This document shows positions 36,272 to 45,177 of a stretch of DNA of 64,000 nt, piece after piece (position 1 is the stretch's first letter; every line of letters starts with the position of its first letter). The position numbers and the translations under genes were made by a program. Origin of the DNA: Marinomonas fungiae (GTDB lineage: Bacteria > Pseudomonadota > Gammaproteobacteria > Pseudomonadales > Marinomonadaceae); assembly GCF_001418205.1 (NCBI RefSeq), contig NZ_LIQF01000011.1, positions 55,178-119,177 on the forward strand. The letters are read 5' to 3'. Under the pieces are notes generated by a model, which was not told the origin of the DNA, made no database searches, and saw nothing but the letters and a program-made list of their open reading frames with translations.

Positions 36272-36655
36272 ATGATCAATCAATGCAACACTATTTCATT
36301 AGATATTCAGCGCCACCGAGACACCTTGGTAGTAAACATGAAGCCGTCAGGCCGTCCTAGTAGCAAGGACTTTAAAAAGCTTTCTGGCATGTTGGAAACC
36401 GCTGTTTATGCTATTCAGTCGCCTAAAATTTCCCTATTCGTGGATTTAAGTGAATTGAAAGGGCTCAGTGCCAGAAGCGCTTGGAACGAGCTACTGCATG
36501 GTTTGAAAATTGGTTCGGAGTTTGACCGTATTGCCATCTATGGGCAAAACCGTTGGCACAAGTTGATGATCAATACTTTCAGTTGGCTGATTTCACCAAA
36601 TCTCAAAGTATTTAAGCGCAAAGAAGATGCAACCAGCTGGGTGATGGCATCTTAA
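36272..36655 (+). CDS. SpoIIAA-like (STAS fold) protein 1
   Basis: Small cytosolic protein of 127 residues in the SpoIIAA-like family (PF11964 type). The start at ATG 36272 follows AGAGGAAC; the frame extends to 36224 without support. Family pieces are LSELKGLSARSAWNELLHGL, FDRIAIYGQNRWHKLM and a C-terminal KRKEDATSWV helix. Such proteins have a STAS-like fold; their partners are mostly unknown. A paralogue lies at 41838-42227. Confidence 0.8.
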   Translation: MINQCNTISLDIQRHRDTLVVNMKPSGRPSSKDFKKLSGMLETAVYAIQSPKISLFVDLSELKGLSARSAWNELLHGLKIGSEFDRIAIYGQNRWHKLMINTFSWLISPNLKVFKRKEDATSWVMAS

Positions 36656-36680
36656 ATGGACTTTCACTTACCAAATCCGC

Positions 36681-36720
36681 TACTCTCTTTCTTAGCAAAT
36701 CGTCGAGAAGAAAGAGAGTA
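36681..36720 (+). promoter_or_regulatory. Hairpin covering the start of the C39-like gene
   Basis: Thirteen-base perfect inverted repeat: TACTCTCTTTCTT (36681-36693) and AAGAAAGAGAGTA (36708-36720), loop of 14 bases. The right arm is the purine-rich ribosome-site region plus the first base of the ATG at 36720, so the folded RNA would hide the translation start. No T tract follows. Confidence 0.65.
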
Positions 36721-37139
36721 TGACCCCACCTGTAGTACAAGAAGAAACCACTGGTTGTGGCATCGCCGCAGTCGCTAATATCCTAGGTAAAACTTACTCA
36801 GAGATGAAAGCCATCGCCAATGGTTTAGGCATCTACGCCGATGACACCGCGCTTTGGTCAGATACTCAATATGTGCGTACCCTGTTAAACAATGCAGGCG
36901 TAACGACCTCAGACGATGAAATCCCCTTCACTTTGTGGGACAGCCTACCCGACACCGCTCTACTAGCAATCAAACACCATCAAGAAAACGGCAAAAACTT
37001 CTGGCACTGGGTCGTCTTTAAACGCATCGACGGCAAAGCCATGGTACTCGACTCCGCCGCCTATCTAGACTCCAATATCCGCACGGACTTTTTTGAAATG
37101 GAACCGAAGTGGTTTATTGAAGTCACTTCGATACTTTAG
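36720..37139 (+). CDS. C39-like papain-fold peptidase domain protein
   Basis: A 139-residue stand-alone domain resembling C39 peptidases. Q7 (oxyanion), C13 in TGCGIAAVANILG (nucleophile), H96 in FWHWVVFK and D111 in VLDSA match the Cys-His-Asp arrangement. There is no signal peptide, membrane segment or attached ABC transporter, so a bacteriocin-processing exporter is not indicated; a cytosolic protease or a catalytic-domain homologue with another role is possible. The start codon lies in the arm of a strong hairpin, the most unusual feature of the gene. Confidence 0.7.
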   Translation: MTPPVVQEETTGCGIAAVANILGKTYSEMKAIANGLGIYADDTALWSDTQYVRTLLNNAGVTTSDDEIPFTLWDSLPDTALLAIKHHQENGKNFWHWVVFKRIDGKAMVLDSAAYLDSNIRTDFFEMEPKWFIEVTSIL

Positions 37140-37144
37140 ATACC

Positions 37145-37396
37145 TCACCCCAGCTTAACAGTAGCAGCGATGCCCGGCTCTGGGCTCCATTCGCGCATTT
37201 CGGCAAACATTTCTGGGTAGTCGTCGAGGTACTTTTGGGCTTCGGCGATGTCCACGAATGTAATCTTGGCTTTTTCGGTCATAATGCGATCGCTTAGATC
37301 CAGCAGTTGTGCGTGGTTAAAGTAGCCGATGCCTTCCACCACGGTGACTTGAAGCTCTACGCCGGCGAAGGTTTTAGTCTGGATATCAAGTTCCAT
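37145..37396 (-). CDS. Small protein of unknown function
   Basis: An 83-residue soluble acidic protein with no signal peptide. It reads as a small alpha/beta domain (TFAGVELQVTVVEGIGYF, then a helix with ITFVDIAEAQKYLDDYPEMFAEM). A GAAGAGACACACC sequence precedes the ATG. It is downstream of the rhlE-like gene on the same strand and convergent with the C39-like gene, six bases away. No family recognised. Confidence 0.6.
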   Translation of the reverse strand: MELDIQTKTFAGVELQVTVVEGIGYFNHAQLLDLSDRIMTEKAKITFVDIAEAQKYLDDYPEMFAEMREWSPEPGIAATVKLG

Positions 37397-37484
37397 GGTG
37401 TGTCTCTTCTTTTAAAATTCGGTTGGTTAAGGCCACATACTAGGTGGCCTTGTAGCTGAGGACAATCAGAAAGTCGCGAATGTC

Positions 37485-38735
37485 TTAACGACGGCGCGGT
37501 TTGCCGCTTTTCGGTTTGCTCGCGCCGCCTTGGCCTAGGGCTTTGGCACGCAGAGCTTTTTTCGACGGTTTGCGTTTCGGGCTGGCTTGTTCTTCTTGCG
37601 CCATCATATTCGGCTCGAAGCCTTCCATCCATTGCAGCACAAAGTGCTCGCCAGTGAGCTTTTCGATGTCTTCTAGTAGGTATTTCTCTTTTGCAGACAC
37701 TAGGGAGACCGCCAAGCCTTCCTGTCCTGCGCGGCCTGTTCGACCAATACGGTGAATATAATCTTCGGCGTTGTACGGTAGCTCGAAGTTAATCACGTAT
37801 TGCAGTTGCTGAATGTCCAAGCCTCGGGCCGCTACATCGGTGGCCACCAAGGCGCGCACTTGACCCATTTTGAATTCTTCTAAGCCACGGTCGCGGGCAC
37901 CTTGGGATTTATCCCCATGTACTCCAGCGGCGCTGATGCCGTCTTTCTCAAGTTCTTTGACTAAGTCATCCACTGCTTGTTTGGTACGGGTAAAGATCAA
38001 TACTTGCTGCCAGTTTTTTGAACCAATCAAGTAGGCAATCAAACCCGCTTTGCGTTTGTTATCCACTTCGTAGAAACGTTGCTCAACTTTGGCTGCGGTG
38101 GCATTGCGTTCCGCCACTTCGATCAGCTTTGGCTGATTCAGAATGGTTTTGCTAAGGGCAAACACTTCATCGTTAAAGGTCGCAGAAAAGAATAGCGTTT
38201 GGCGCGTTTCAGGAAGGCGTTTTAGGATGCGCTCGATATCGATAATAAAGCCCATATCGAGCATACGGTCGGCTTCATCCAGCACCAGTGTTTCGACTGT
38301 GCTAAGGTCGATCAGCTGCTTCATCGCCAATTCCAACAAACGCCCAGGGGTTGCCACCAACACATCGCAACCTGCGTTTAATGCATCGATTTGTGGATTA
38401 ATGCTGGCGCCACCGTAAGCCACTACCGCATTGAGACCTAAGCCTTGGCTGTATTTAACAAAGCTTTGATGTACTTGCTGAGCAAGCTCTCGTGTCGGAG
38501 TAAGCACTAACACACGAATGGCTTTTTCAGACGTTTCTCGCATTAAATGACGCTGGATTAAAGGCAACGCAAACGCCGCCGTTTTACCCGTTCCCGTTTG
38601 CGCCCCTGCCATCACATCATGCCCCGCTAGCACTTCTGGGATCGCTGTGAGTTGAATCGGCGTTGGCATTTGATAGCCAAGCGTGTCGAGGACTGACAGT
38701 AAATCCGCATGAAGACCTAGGGTGGAGAAACTCAT
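37485..38735 (-). CDS. rhlE: DEAD-box RNA helicase, RhlE type
   Basis: ATP-dependent RNA helicase acting in ribosome assembly or RNA decay. I start at ATG 38735 (MSFSTLGL), the usual RhlE start; the frame runs to 38783 with an unrelated extension. The 416-residue product has the Q motif GYQMPTPIQLTAIP, Walker A AQTGTGKT, DEAD (VLDEADRMLDMGF), SAT, and the C-terminal motif HRIGRTGRAGQEG. It ends with a basic Lys/Arg/Ser/Pro tail (QASPKRKPSKKALR onward) that probably binds RNA. RhlE is the best subfamily fit; the exact paralogue is uncertain. Confidence 0.9.
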   Translation of the reverse strand: MSFSTLGLHADLLSVLDTLGYQMPTPIQLTAIPEVLAGHDVMAGAQTGTGKTAAFALPLIQRHLMRETSEKAIRVLVLTPTRELAQQVHQSFVKYSQGLGLNAVVAYGGASINPQIDALNAGCDVLVATPGRLLELAMKQLIDLSTVETLVLDEADRMLDMGFIIDIERILKRLPETRQTLFFSATFNDEVFALSKTILNQPKLIEVAERNATAAKVEQRFYEVDNKRKAGLIAYLIGSKNWQQVLIFTRTKQAVDDLVKELEKDGISAAGVHGDKSQGARDRGLEEFKMGQVRALVATDVAARGLDIQQLQYVINFELPYNAEDYIHRIGRTGRAGQEGLAVSLVSAKEKYLLEDIEKLTGEHFVLQWMEGFEPNMMAQEEQASPKRKPSKKALRAKALGQGGASKPKSGKPRRR

Positions 38736-38958
38736 AAACAAGCACCGTGTTAGTAATGGAGAAAGACGGCGCAAGTGTATCACTGGAATGCTCTGTTAGC
38801 GCCTATCTCGATGACATACACAGCGTTCTTCACCAAGGAGAAATCACGCCTCCCTGATTAAAAAGTACAAAAAACAAACAAAAAATATGACTTAATAAGT
38901 AGTTCTTGAGTTTTTTTTGAAATATATTCAAGCAATTGGGAAGAAACTAGGAGAGATT

Positions 38959-39690
38959 GTGAAAAAAATTAAAAGTTTACTACTTCTTTCAGGCTTAGTG
39001 TTGTCCGCTCCTCTGTTAGCACAAGAAGTGCACTATACCACTCTAAACTGGCCACCCTTTATCGGTGAAAACGAGGATAGGCATGGTGTGCTTGCTGAGA
39101 TTGTTAAACAAACAACGGAGTCATCCGGCACAGATTACACTCTTGAGTTCACGGCTTGGACTAAAGCTCTAGACGACGTACTGGCTGGCAATAAAGATGC
39201 GATTGTTGGTGCTTACTACTCGGAGGAACGTACCAAGAATTATCATTACTCATTACCGATTTACAGTGTCTTCACAGGACTAGTGAAACGTGATGGTATT
39301 GATATTCAATTTATTCAGTCATTTGATGAATTAAATTCGTACCGTATCAGCAAACTTGCAAATTCCGTTGTTGGCGAAGCATTCGATAAGCATCCGTTCC
39401 CGAATATGAAAACCTTTGAAACAGAGCAAGAAGCAGTACAAGCTCTGTTTGATGGAGAGGTGGATTTCTACGCAGGTAACTTCGATGTAGCTAAGGCTCT
39501 GGCTAAGAAAATCGGTAAAGACAGCGCAGAACTGTCTATTGTGCAACCACCGATTAACGAACAGGAAATCTTTGTCATGTTCTCTAAAGCCACTGAAAAT
39601 GGTTTAGAGCAACGAGATGCCTTTAATCAATCATTAGTGAAGTTACAAGCCAGCGGTCAATACGACAGCATTGTTTCAAGCTTTAAATAA
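38959..39690 (+). CDS. Periplasmic solute-binding protein, family 3 (orphan)
   Basis: Exported binding-protein fold of 243 residues. I choose GTG 38959, preceded by AGGAGAG at 38949-38955, which opens a signal peptide (KKIKSLLLLSGLVLSAPLLAQ); the frame runs back to a TTG at 38917. The mature part has LNWPPFIGENEDRHGVLAEIV, GAYYSEERTKNYHYSLPIY and FDGEVDFYAGN, typical of polar amino acid-type binding proteins. No transporter genes adjoin it. Closed by a strong hairpin shared with recQ. Confidence 0.82.
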   Translation: MKKIKSLLLLSGLVLSAPLLAQEVHYTTLNWPPFIGENEDRHGVLAEIVKQTTESSGTDYTLEFTAWTKALDDVLAGNKDAIVGAYYSEERTKNYHYSLPIYSVFTGLVKRDGIDIQFIQSFDELNSYRISKLANSVVGEAFDKHPFPNMKTFETEQEAVQALFDGEVDFYAGNFDVAKALAKKIGKDSAELSIVQPPINEQEIFVMFSKATENGLEQRDAFNQSLVKLQASGQYDSIVSSFK

Positions 39691-39701
39691 CGTTTACTAC
39701 A

Positions 39702-39736
39702 AGGTGTAAAATGGCGTAGTTCGCCATTTTACACCT
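39702..39736. terminator. Hairpin between the binding-protein gene and the recQ-like gene
   Basis: Fifteen-base perfect stem, AGGTGTAAAATGGCG (39702-39716) and CGCCATTTTACACCT (39722-39736), loop TAGTT. T tracts are short on both sides, but its size and convergent position fit a terminator. Confidence 0.75.
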
Positions 39737-39742
39737 ATCTTT

Positions 39743-41665
39743 TCAGTGCACTTGCGCCATTTCTAGAATCTCTTCATAAGACGTGTTTTCATACTTGCCA
39801 AATTCTGGTCGCTGACGCGCTTTGAGTTTAGTAAACACTGGCTGCGTCAGCCCTGCCATAAAGCGCGCCAGTAACACGGGCGTGACTTGGTTCTGCGGTA
39901 GCTTTTGTAGCAACCAAAGTTTGGCCGCTTGCATGTCATTAGCGAGACTATCTACCATTTGATAGTCTTTGTTTTCCTTCAATGACAGCACCTTGCCACG
40001 GCATACAGAACAATGGCCACAACGCTCAGGCGCTTGTTGATCACCAAAGTAACGGGCTAAGTTATGGTTCAAACAACGATCCAATTCAAAAAAACGAATC
40101 ATGGTCGCAATACGCTCAATCTCTGAGGTTTGCTTTTGCTCCACGTAACGCTGCAGCTCTTCAGCCAACGCAGGGGTGAGCAGCTCGGAGCGCACACCGT
40201 AGACGTCAGTAAGCCCTTTGGTTTCCAACGTAAGCAAATCTCGATCAGCCAATTGTTCTAGCAGACTTAGTACAGCCCCCCGCTCTAAACCTTGCTGATG
40301 CAAGCGCTCAAAATCAGGCACACCCCAGATTTTCTTAAACGCTGTCCGCTGGGCAATGTGGCTAAAGATCGCTTGTTGTTCAGGCTTCAGAGCTTGACCA
40401 ATCTGATCAAGGCTTTGATTCCATTTCAGTTTTACATCGCTGTAGTAACTGTAACGGGGCACAATCGCGCCCGCTAACTCAAGCTGAACCAATAGGGTTT
40501 TCAGTGGCAAAGCCCGAATATTGGTAGCCATCGACAGGCCGTAGGCTTGGGTTTCCCACTCGCCATTGATGGTGTTATTGAAGATTTCTTGCAGCAGGGC
40601 TTGAATAGCATGGGGCTCAGGGGTATCTCCGTAGACAAAGTTTTCCAATACATGTAGACCATCTAAACTTGCCAACATCACACAACGGCTCGGTTGGCCA
40701 TCGCGCCCCGCGCGGCCAATCTCCTGACTGTAGTTTTCGATGGATTTGGGCAAATCGTAATGCACGACAAAGCGAATATCGGATTTATCGATGCCCATAC
40801 CAAAAGCAATGGTGGCAACGATAATGCGCGTTTTACTAGCCATAAAGTCGTTCTGAATCGCAGCGCGCACTTCATTACCAAGCCCAGCATGATAAGACAC
40901 CGCCGAGTAGCCCGATTGCTGCAAACTGGCCGCCAGATCATCAGCGGTTTTCTGCTGCGTGACATAGACGATACCCGCCCCTTGGGTGTCGTTGAGCACT
41001 TGGTGCAGTAAGACTTGTTTATCTTGCCCTTGAGCTGAGATCAAATCGATATCAAGATTCTGACGATAGAAGCCCGTCTGTACGATATGTTCAGGGGCGA
41101 TATGAAATTTCAACGCCATATCTTTTTGAACTCGACGAGTAGCAGTCGCCGTCAATAATAGAACCAAGGGAATGTTCAGCTCCTGCTGGTATTGCGGTAG
41201 CTTCAGATAATCTGGGCGAAAGTTATGGCCCCATTCGGAAATACAGTGTGCTTCATCCACCACCAACATGGAAATCGGTACGCCTTGAATAAAACGGCGA
41301 AATCGCTCGTTTTTAAAACGCTCGACCGAGATCATCAGAATTTTGATCTGCCCATTACGAACCTGTTGCATCACCGCTTGGCTGTCTTCTTTGCTTTGCG
41401 TCGAATCAAGGCTCGCACTGGGTATGCCCTTACTTTGCAAAAATGCCAACTGGTCGTGCATTAATGCAATCAAGGGGGAGATCACTAGGGTCAAATGCGG
41501 TAGCTGAGTGGCGGTAAATTGGTAGCACAGGGATTTACCTGAACCAGTGGGAAACACCGACAAAGACGACTGTCCTGCCAAAAGTTGCTCGATCGTTTGT
41601 TGCTGTCCTTCGCGAAACTGATCGAAGCCGAAATACTGTGTTAGCAATCCTGCTAATGGCTGCAT
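39743..41665 (-). CDS. RecQ family ATP-dependent DNA helicase
   Basis: 3'-5' DNA helicase of 640 residues for recombination and fork repair. Motifs are FREGQQQTIEQLL (motif 0), Walker A PTGSGKS, DEAH in VVDEAHCISEWGHNFRPDY, and the motif VI region SQEIGRAGRDG. Cys residues around 545-565 (CLNHNLARYFGDQ then CGHCSVC) form the RecQ zinc site. The C-terminal part lacks an obvious HRDC domain and the spacing differs from E. coli RecQ, so it may be a RecQ paralogue rather than the housekeeping RecQ. Confidence 0.9.
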   Translation of the reverse strand: MQPLAGLLTQYFGFDQFREGQQQTIEQLLAGQSSLSVFPTGSGKSLCYQFTATQLPHLTLVISPLIALMHDQLAFLQSKGIPSASLDSTQSKEDSQAVMQQVRNGQIKILMISVERFKNERFRRFIQGVPISMLVVDEAHCISEWGHNFRPDYLKLPQYQQELNIPLVLLLTATATRRVQKDMALKFHIAPEHIVQTGFYRQNLDIDLISAQGQDKQVLLHQVLNDTQGAGIVYVTQQKTADDLAASLQQSGYSAVSYHAGLGNEVRAAIQNDFMASKTRIIVATIAFGMGIDKSDIRFVVHYDLPKSIENYSQEIGRAGRDGQPSRCVMLASLDGLHVLENFVYGDTPEPHAIQALLQEIFNNTINGEWETQAYGLSMATNIRALPLKTLLVQLELAGAIVPRYSYYSDVKLKWNQSLDQIGQALKPEQQAIFSHIAQRTAFKKIWGVPDFERLHQQGLERGAVLSLLEQLADRDLLTLETKGLTDVYGVRSELLTPALAEELQRYVEQKQTSEIERIATMIRFFELDRCLNHNLARYFGDQQAPERCGHCSVCRGKVLSLKENKDYQMVDSLANDMQAAKLWLLQKLPQNQVTPVLLARFMAGLTQPVFTKLKARQRPEFGKYENTSYEEILEMAQVH

Positions 41666-41837
41666 GATAATAACCTTTTAACGCAAACAGTGAATGAAGA
41701 TCATGCCGATGCTAGCAGGACATGGACGCGCGCCATCATGACATTTGCTGGTTAATTGACCGGACTCTTGTCCAACACCCGGCGAATGAGGGTAAACTGG
41801 TCTACAGTGACAGAAACAGCTCTGCTTGGAGAATCAT

Positions 41838-42227
41838 ATGTCTCATACTATCCATGGTGTTTCAGTCGGTATTGAGCGCCATCATCAGCAAATGATGGTG
41901 GTCATGAAAGCGTCCGGAACCTTAACACACGAAGACTATCAGAGCATCACGCCGATGCTGATCGGTGCCTTGCGAGCCATTGTACAGCCAAAGGTTAAAA
42001 TTCTAGTCGACATTACTGACTTTGAAGGCTGGGAGCTACGCGCCGCTTGGGATGATTTTCGTCTGGGTATGAAGATGGGCAGCAACATCGATAAAATCGC
42101 TATCTACGGCCATAAATCTTGGCAGGATATGGCCGCTCAAATCGGCGCTTGGTTTATCAAAGGTGAGAGGCGCGCATTTGAGAAATACGAGGACGCTATC
42201 GAGTGGCTAGCCGCGTCTGAATCTTAG
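41838..42227 (+). CDS. SpoIIAA-like (STAS fold) protein 2
   Basis: A 129-residue cytosolic protein, paralogous to the one at 36272. The start at ATG 41838 (MSHTIHGVSV) has GGAG at 41828-41831. Matching pieces are MKASGTLTHEDYQSITPML, LVDITDFEGWELRAAWDDF and IDKIAIYGHKSWQDM. The shared D(I/L)-x-(D/E)-x2-G and IAIYG segments mark the family. Possible roles are membrane association or anti-sigma-like switching, but neither is shown. Confidence 0.82.
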   Translation: MSHTIHGVSVGIERHHQQMMVVMKASGTLTHEDYQSITPMLIGALRAIVQPKVKILVDITDFEGWELRAAWDDFRLGMKMGSNIDKIAIYGHKSWQDMAAQIGAWFIKGERRAFEKYEDAIEWLAASES

Positions 42228-42256
42228 GCAATCTCTGCTACAATGGCGCTTTCTTT

Positions 42257-42928
42257 ATGCATGAGCACACATTGATGGAATCCCCTACCATTGAAGCCAT
42301 TGAGGCTTGGACCACACCGCTGTTTGTTATCGAGTTACCAGACCACGAGTTTTTAAAAGACGCCCTGCTGGCACATATTTACCAGCGACAGCAAGCCCAA
42401 GAAAACGCCGTAGACAGTGAAGTGGCGGTCTTGGCGAAACACAATCTATCAGAGAGTCGCTTAGACTTTTTAGAAGACGAAGTACCAGAAGTCATGGAAC
42501 TACGCCGCGTTGTGGAAGAGCTGATCGCGGATGTGGCGTTTGAGGTGAATCATCAGCACTGGCCTGAAGACGCTGAGGCCTATGCTCATGTGATTGAGTC
42601 TTGGTATCACATTACTCAGAATGGCGGTTACCACGATGCCCATTCCCATCCAAACTGCTCTTGGTGCGGCATTTATTACCTTGATCCAGGTGAAGCTAAT
42701 CTAGAACAGCGTAATGGTATCAACCGCTTTTATGACCCTCGCGTTAACGCTGAACACTATGCCGATCCTGGCACGGCGTATTTAGGTGGTCAGGGATTCT
42801 GGGACTTTGCCCCGACAGAAGGCCAAGTAGTGATTTTTCCATCTTATTTGAAGCACTCTGCATTGCCTTACTTCGGTCAGAAAGACCGCGTTGTGATCGC
42901 TTTTAACTGCGTGATAGAGTTGGGATAA
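42257..42928 (+). CDS. Putative 2-oxoglutarate-Fe(II) oxygenase (TIGR02466-like)
   Basis: A 223-residue protein resembling the TIGR02466 group of double-stranded beta-helix oxygenases. The candidate iron site is H-x-H in YHDAHSHPNCSWCGIYYL (about 127-144) with a distal His in PSYLKHSALPYFG. The Arg in KDRVVIAFN is placed to bind 2-oxoglutarate. The substrate is unknown; phage and marine bacterial members are common. The start may be ATG 42257 or ATG 42275. A small membrane protein gene follows 26 bases later. Confidence 0.72.
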   Translation: MHEHTLMESPTIEAIEAWTTPLFVIELPDHEFLKDALLAHIYQRQQAQENAVDSEVAVLAKHNLSESRLDFLEDEVPEVMELRRVVEELIADVAFEVNHQHWPEDAEAYAHVIESWYHITQNGGYHDAHSHPNCSWCGIYYLDPGEANLEQRNGINRFYDPRVNAEHYADPGTAYLGGQGFWDFAPTEGQVVIFPSYLKHSALPYFGQKDRVVIAFNCVIELG

Positions 42929-42954
42929 CTCCATCTTCGAAGAGGCCAAAGCAT

Positions 42955-43305
42955 ATGGATTTGAATGAGATTCCGATGACGCCCCATGATGATCAAGCGA
43001 AACGAGATGCATTGATTGCTTATGGCTTTATGTTGCTTGGCCTTTTCACCGGTATTTTCTGGCTGGTAGGTGCGGTTTGGACCATGACCAAATCCAGTAA
43101 CGCCAAAGGCTCTGTTTTTTACGATCATTTCCAAAATATTACTGGCGTGTTCTGGTGGGGGCTGATCATGAGCGTGATCGGATTTGTGCTCGCCATTTTC
43201 TTTGTTGGCTACCTGATTTTATTAGGCGTTTGGGTTTGGTCAGTGTTTAAACTGATTAAAGGGGCAATACGTCTTACAAACGATCAGCCCTACCACTCTT
43301 CCTAA
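42955..43305 (+). CDS. Small DUF4870-like membrane protein
   Basis: A 116-residue protein with three hydrophobic helices (about 22-42, 63-85 and 88-105). A polar loop (TKSSNAKGSVFYDHFQNI) lies between the first two. The pattern of an amphipathic loop with DHFQNITGVFWW and a closing WVWSVFKLIKG resembles DUF4870-type proteins of unknown role. It follows the oxygenase on the same strand and may be cotranscribed. Confidence 0.65.
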   Translation: MDLNEIPMTPHDDQAKRDALIAYGFMLLGLFTGIFWLVGAVWTMTKSSNAKGSVFYDHFQNITGVFWWGLIMSVIGFVLAIFFVGYLILLGVWVWSVFKLIKGAIRLTNDQPYHSS

Positions 43306-43473
43306 CCCTATCCGGTTACATAAAATTACCTAATTACTGGCTGTATCGACGCTTAGTTGTGAAAACATTGATATAGATTAAGAGGCTGCATGAGCTAATT
43401 AGTGGCTTCGTGTTAAAATTCATGCGCATTTTTTGCTCTTTTCTGATTCATCGATATAGGAATCGTTACTGTT

Positions 43474-44499
43474 ATGAGTCTTTCTGCCTCTAAGGTAAAT
43501 CAGTACTTTCGCCTAACCGTCCCAATGATGGTGAAGAACAACGTCCCGATCACGCCACCGTATTACACTCTTTGGTACAACTATACGACTGGTGATATTC
43601 CTAAGCTGAATCAACGTATGGATGACATCATCAAACGCCTTGGTCAGTGTGATAGCCTTATGTGCGATAAACTGCTGGATGAGTTCATCACCAACGCAGC
43701 AGAAGATAAACTGCTGGAGATGCAAAGCAATATCAATCAAGTAGTGAAGTCGATGGGACACTCCACACAAAATGCCATGAGTGACGCTGAAGACTTCAAT
43801 CAAACGCTTTCCAAAGACATTAAAATAATGGCGCAAGAGGCGTCTCAATCAGATGCGCCTGCGGCGCATAAGATAGTGTCAATTGCTCGTGACTTTATGG
43901 ATAAGACGGAGCATTACCGCTCTCAGTTGGAGAAGCAGAATGCAGAGATTCAAGCGCTGAAAGAGAAGATTGCAGAAACCGAAAAACAGATGTTCAAAGA
44001 CGGACTCACGGAAATTAACAATCGCCGTAAGTTCAATGAAGACTTAGCCATTTATACAGCCTCAGCAACAGATACTTGCTTGGTGATACTGGACATCGAT
44101 CACTTCAAACCGTTTAACGATGAATACGGTCACCTGCTCGGTGATAAAGTTATTCAATCGGTAGCCCGCACTCTTGAACTAAGTTGTGCCCAGGCCCAAG
44201 GCGCCCAAGCTTACCGTTTTGGTGGGGAAGAGTTTGCGCTATTACTGCCCAATGCTGATATCCAAACAGCGGCTAAGTTTGCCAATGAAGTACGTGTGCG
44301 CATCAGTCGACTCAACCTAACCAACAAGAAAACCGGACAAAGCTTACGCCCGATTACCACCTCTCTAGGTGTCGCCCAATTCAAGCCAGGCGAGACATTA
44401 GATGCCTTGCTTGAACGTGCAGATCAGCACTTATATGCGGCTAAAAATGCGGGACGTAACTGTGTTCGCCCTGTTATTCCCACCGCACTTGCCAGCTGA
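43474..44499 (+). CDS. Cytosolic diguanylate cyclase
   Basis: GGDEF protein of 341 residues without membrane helices. An N-terminal helical domain (1-170) with no recognised sensor fold ends in a coiled coil (QLEKQNAEIQALKEKIAETE) that joins a GGDEF domain (about 174-335). The active site reads GGEEF at 250-254 and is intact, so c-di-GMP synthesis is expected. No RxxD inhibitory site is seen five residues upstream. Single gene, ending two bases before the TetR gene on the other strand. Confidence 0.92.
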   Translation: MSLSASKVNQYFRLTVPMMVKNNVPITPPYYTLWYNYTTGDIPKLNQRMDDIIKRLGQCDSLMCDKLLDEFITNAAEDKLLEMQSNINQVVKSMGHSTQNAMSDAEDFNQTLSKDIKIMAQEASQSDAPAAHKIVSIARDFMDKTEHYRSQLEKQNAEIQALKEKIAETEKQMFKDGLTEINNRRKFNEDLAIYTASATDTCLVILDIDHFKPFNDEYGHLLGDKVIQSVARTLELSCAQAQGAQAYRFGGEEFALLLPNADIQTAAKFANEVRVRISRLNLTNKKTGQSLRPITTSLGVAQFKPGETLDALLERADQHLYAAKNAGRNCVRPVIPTALAS

Positions 44500-44500
44500 T

Positions 44501-45064
44501 CTAGTCAGCTGGCTTCATCAGAGGTTTGGCCATATTCCAAGCAAGTTTGGCCGCTTGGCGATCTTTCCCTAAATACGCCTGCGCAATCGCCCCCTCTTTA
44601 AGTAATGCCAATTGATTGGCCAGCTGATTCGCTTGCGGCTCGGGATAGTGCTCAGACAGCCGTGCCGCCAAGTAATCCACAATGGCTTGTTTATGCTCAA
44701 AACATAATTCATTGACCCGATGATTCAGAAACTCTGCGTTTACTTTGACAAAAAAGCAGCCTTGAAATGGCATAAGTGTCGCAACACGATCATTGAACCA
44801 ATCATCTAAGCCATCAAACATGGCTTTAACCATCGCCTCAGCTTGGCTTTGTTGACTCATTAGGCCAAATATCCAAGAACGAAAGCGTTCATCACGATAC
44901 GCAATGACCGCTTCTAATAAGACTTCTTTGCTAGCAAAGTGCGTGTACAAGGTTTTTTTAGCAATCCCTGTTTCCGCTAGAATTTGGTTAATTCCCACAC
45001 TGTGGACGCCGTTTAAATAAAACAACTCAAACGCCGTTTTGATTAATTCATCTCGTTTCGTCAT
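44501..45064 (-). CDS. TetR family transcriptional regulator
   Basis: A 187-residue repressor. The N-terminal helix-turn-helix reads GINQILAETGIAKKTLYTHFASKEVLLEAVI (split here: HTH about 24-55), followed by a helical ligand-binding domain. It is divergent from the HPP-family gene; the region between them carries two copies of a GTAGAC-spaced operator. Autoregulation and control of the HPP gene are therefore likely. The ligand is unknown. Confidence 0.9.
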   Translation of the reverse strand: MTKRDELIKTAFELFYLNGVHSVGINQILAETGIAKKTLYTHFASKEVLLEAVIAYRDERFRSWIFGLMSQQSQAEAMVKAMFDGLDDWFNDRVATLMPFQGCFFVKVNAEFLNHRVNELCFEHKQAIVDYLAARLSEHYPEPQANQLANQLALLKEGAIAQAYLGKDRQAAKLAWNMAKPLMKPAD

Positions 45065-45094
45065 AGCGCTCCTCTTTAAGAAAAGTTTGACAGA

Positions 45095-45146
45095 GGTAGA
45101 CCGACTTGTCTACCATTTACAAACAAAGTAGACAAATCGGTCTACC
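45095..45146. promoter_or_regulatory. Two palindromic operators for the TetR regulator
   Basis: GGTAGACCGACTTGTCTACC (45095-45114) and GTAGACAAATCGGTCTACC (45128-45146) are each inverted repeats with GTAGAC/GTCTAC arms around six bases. They are also near reverse complements of each other. Their centres are about 32 bases apart, roughly three helical turns. Confidence 0.82.
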
Positions 45147-45177
45147 TATAACTGTTAACGACTCTCTTGAGGTTAGT

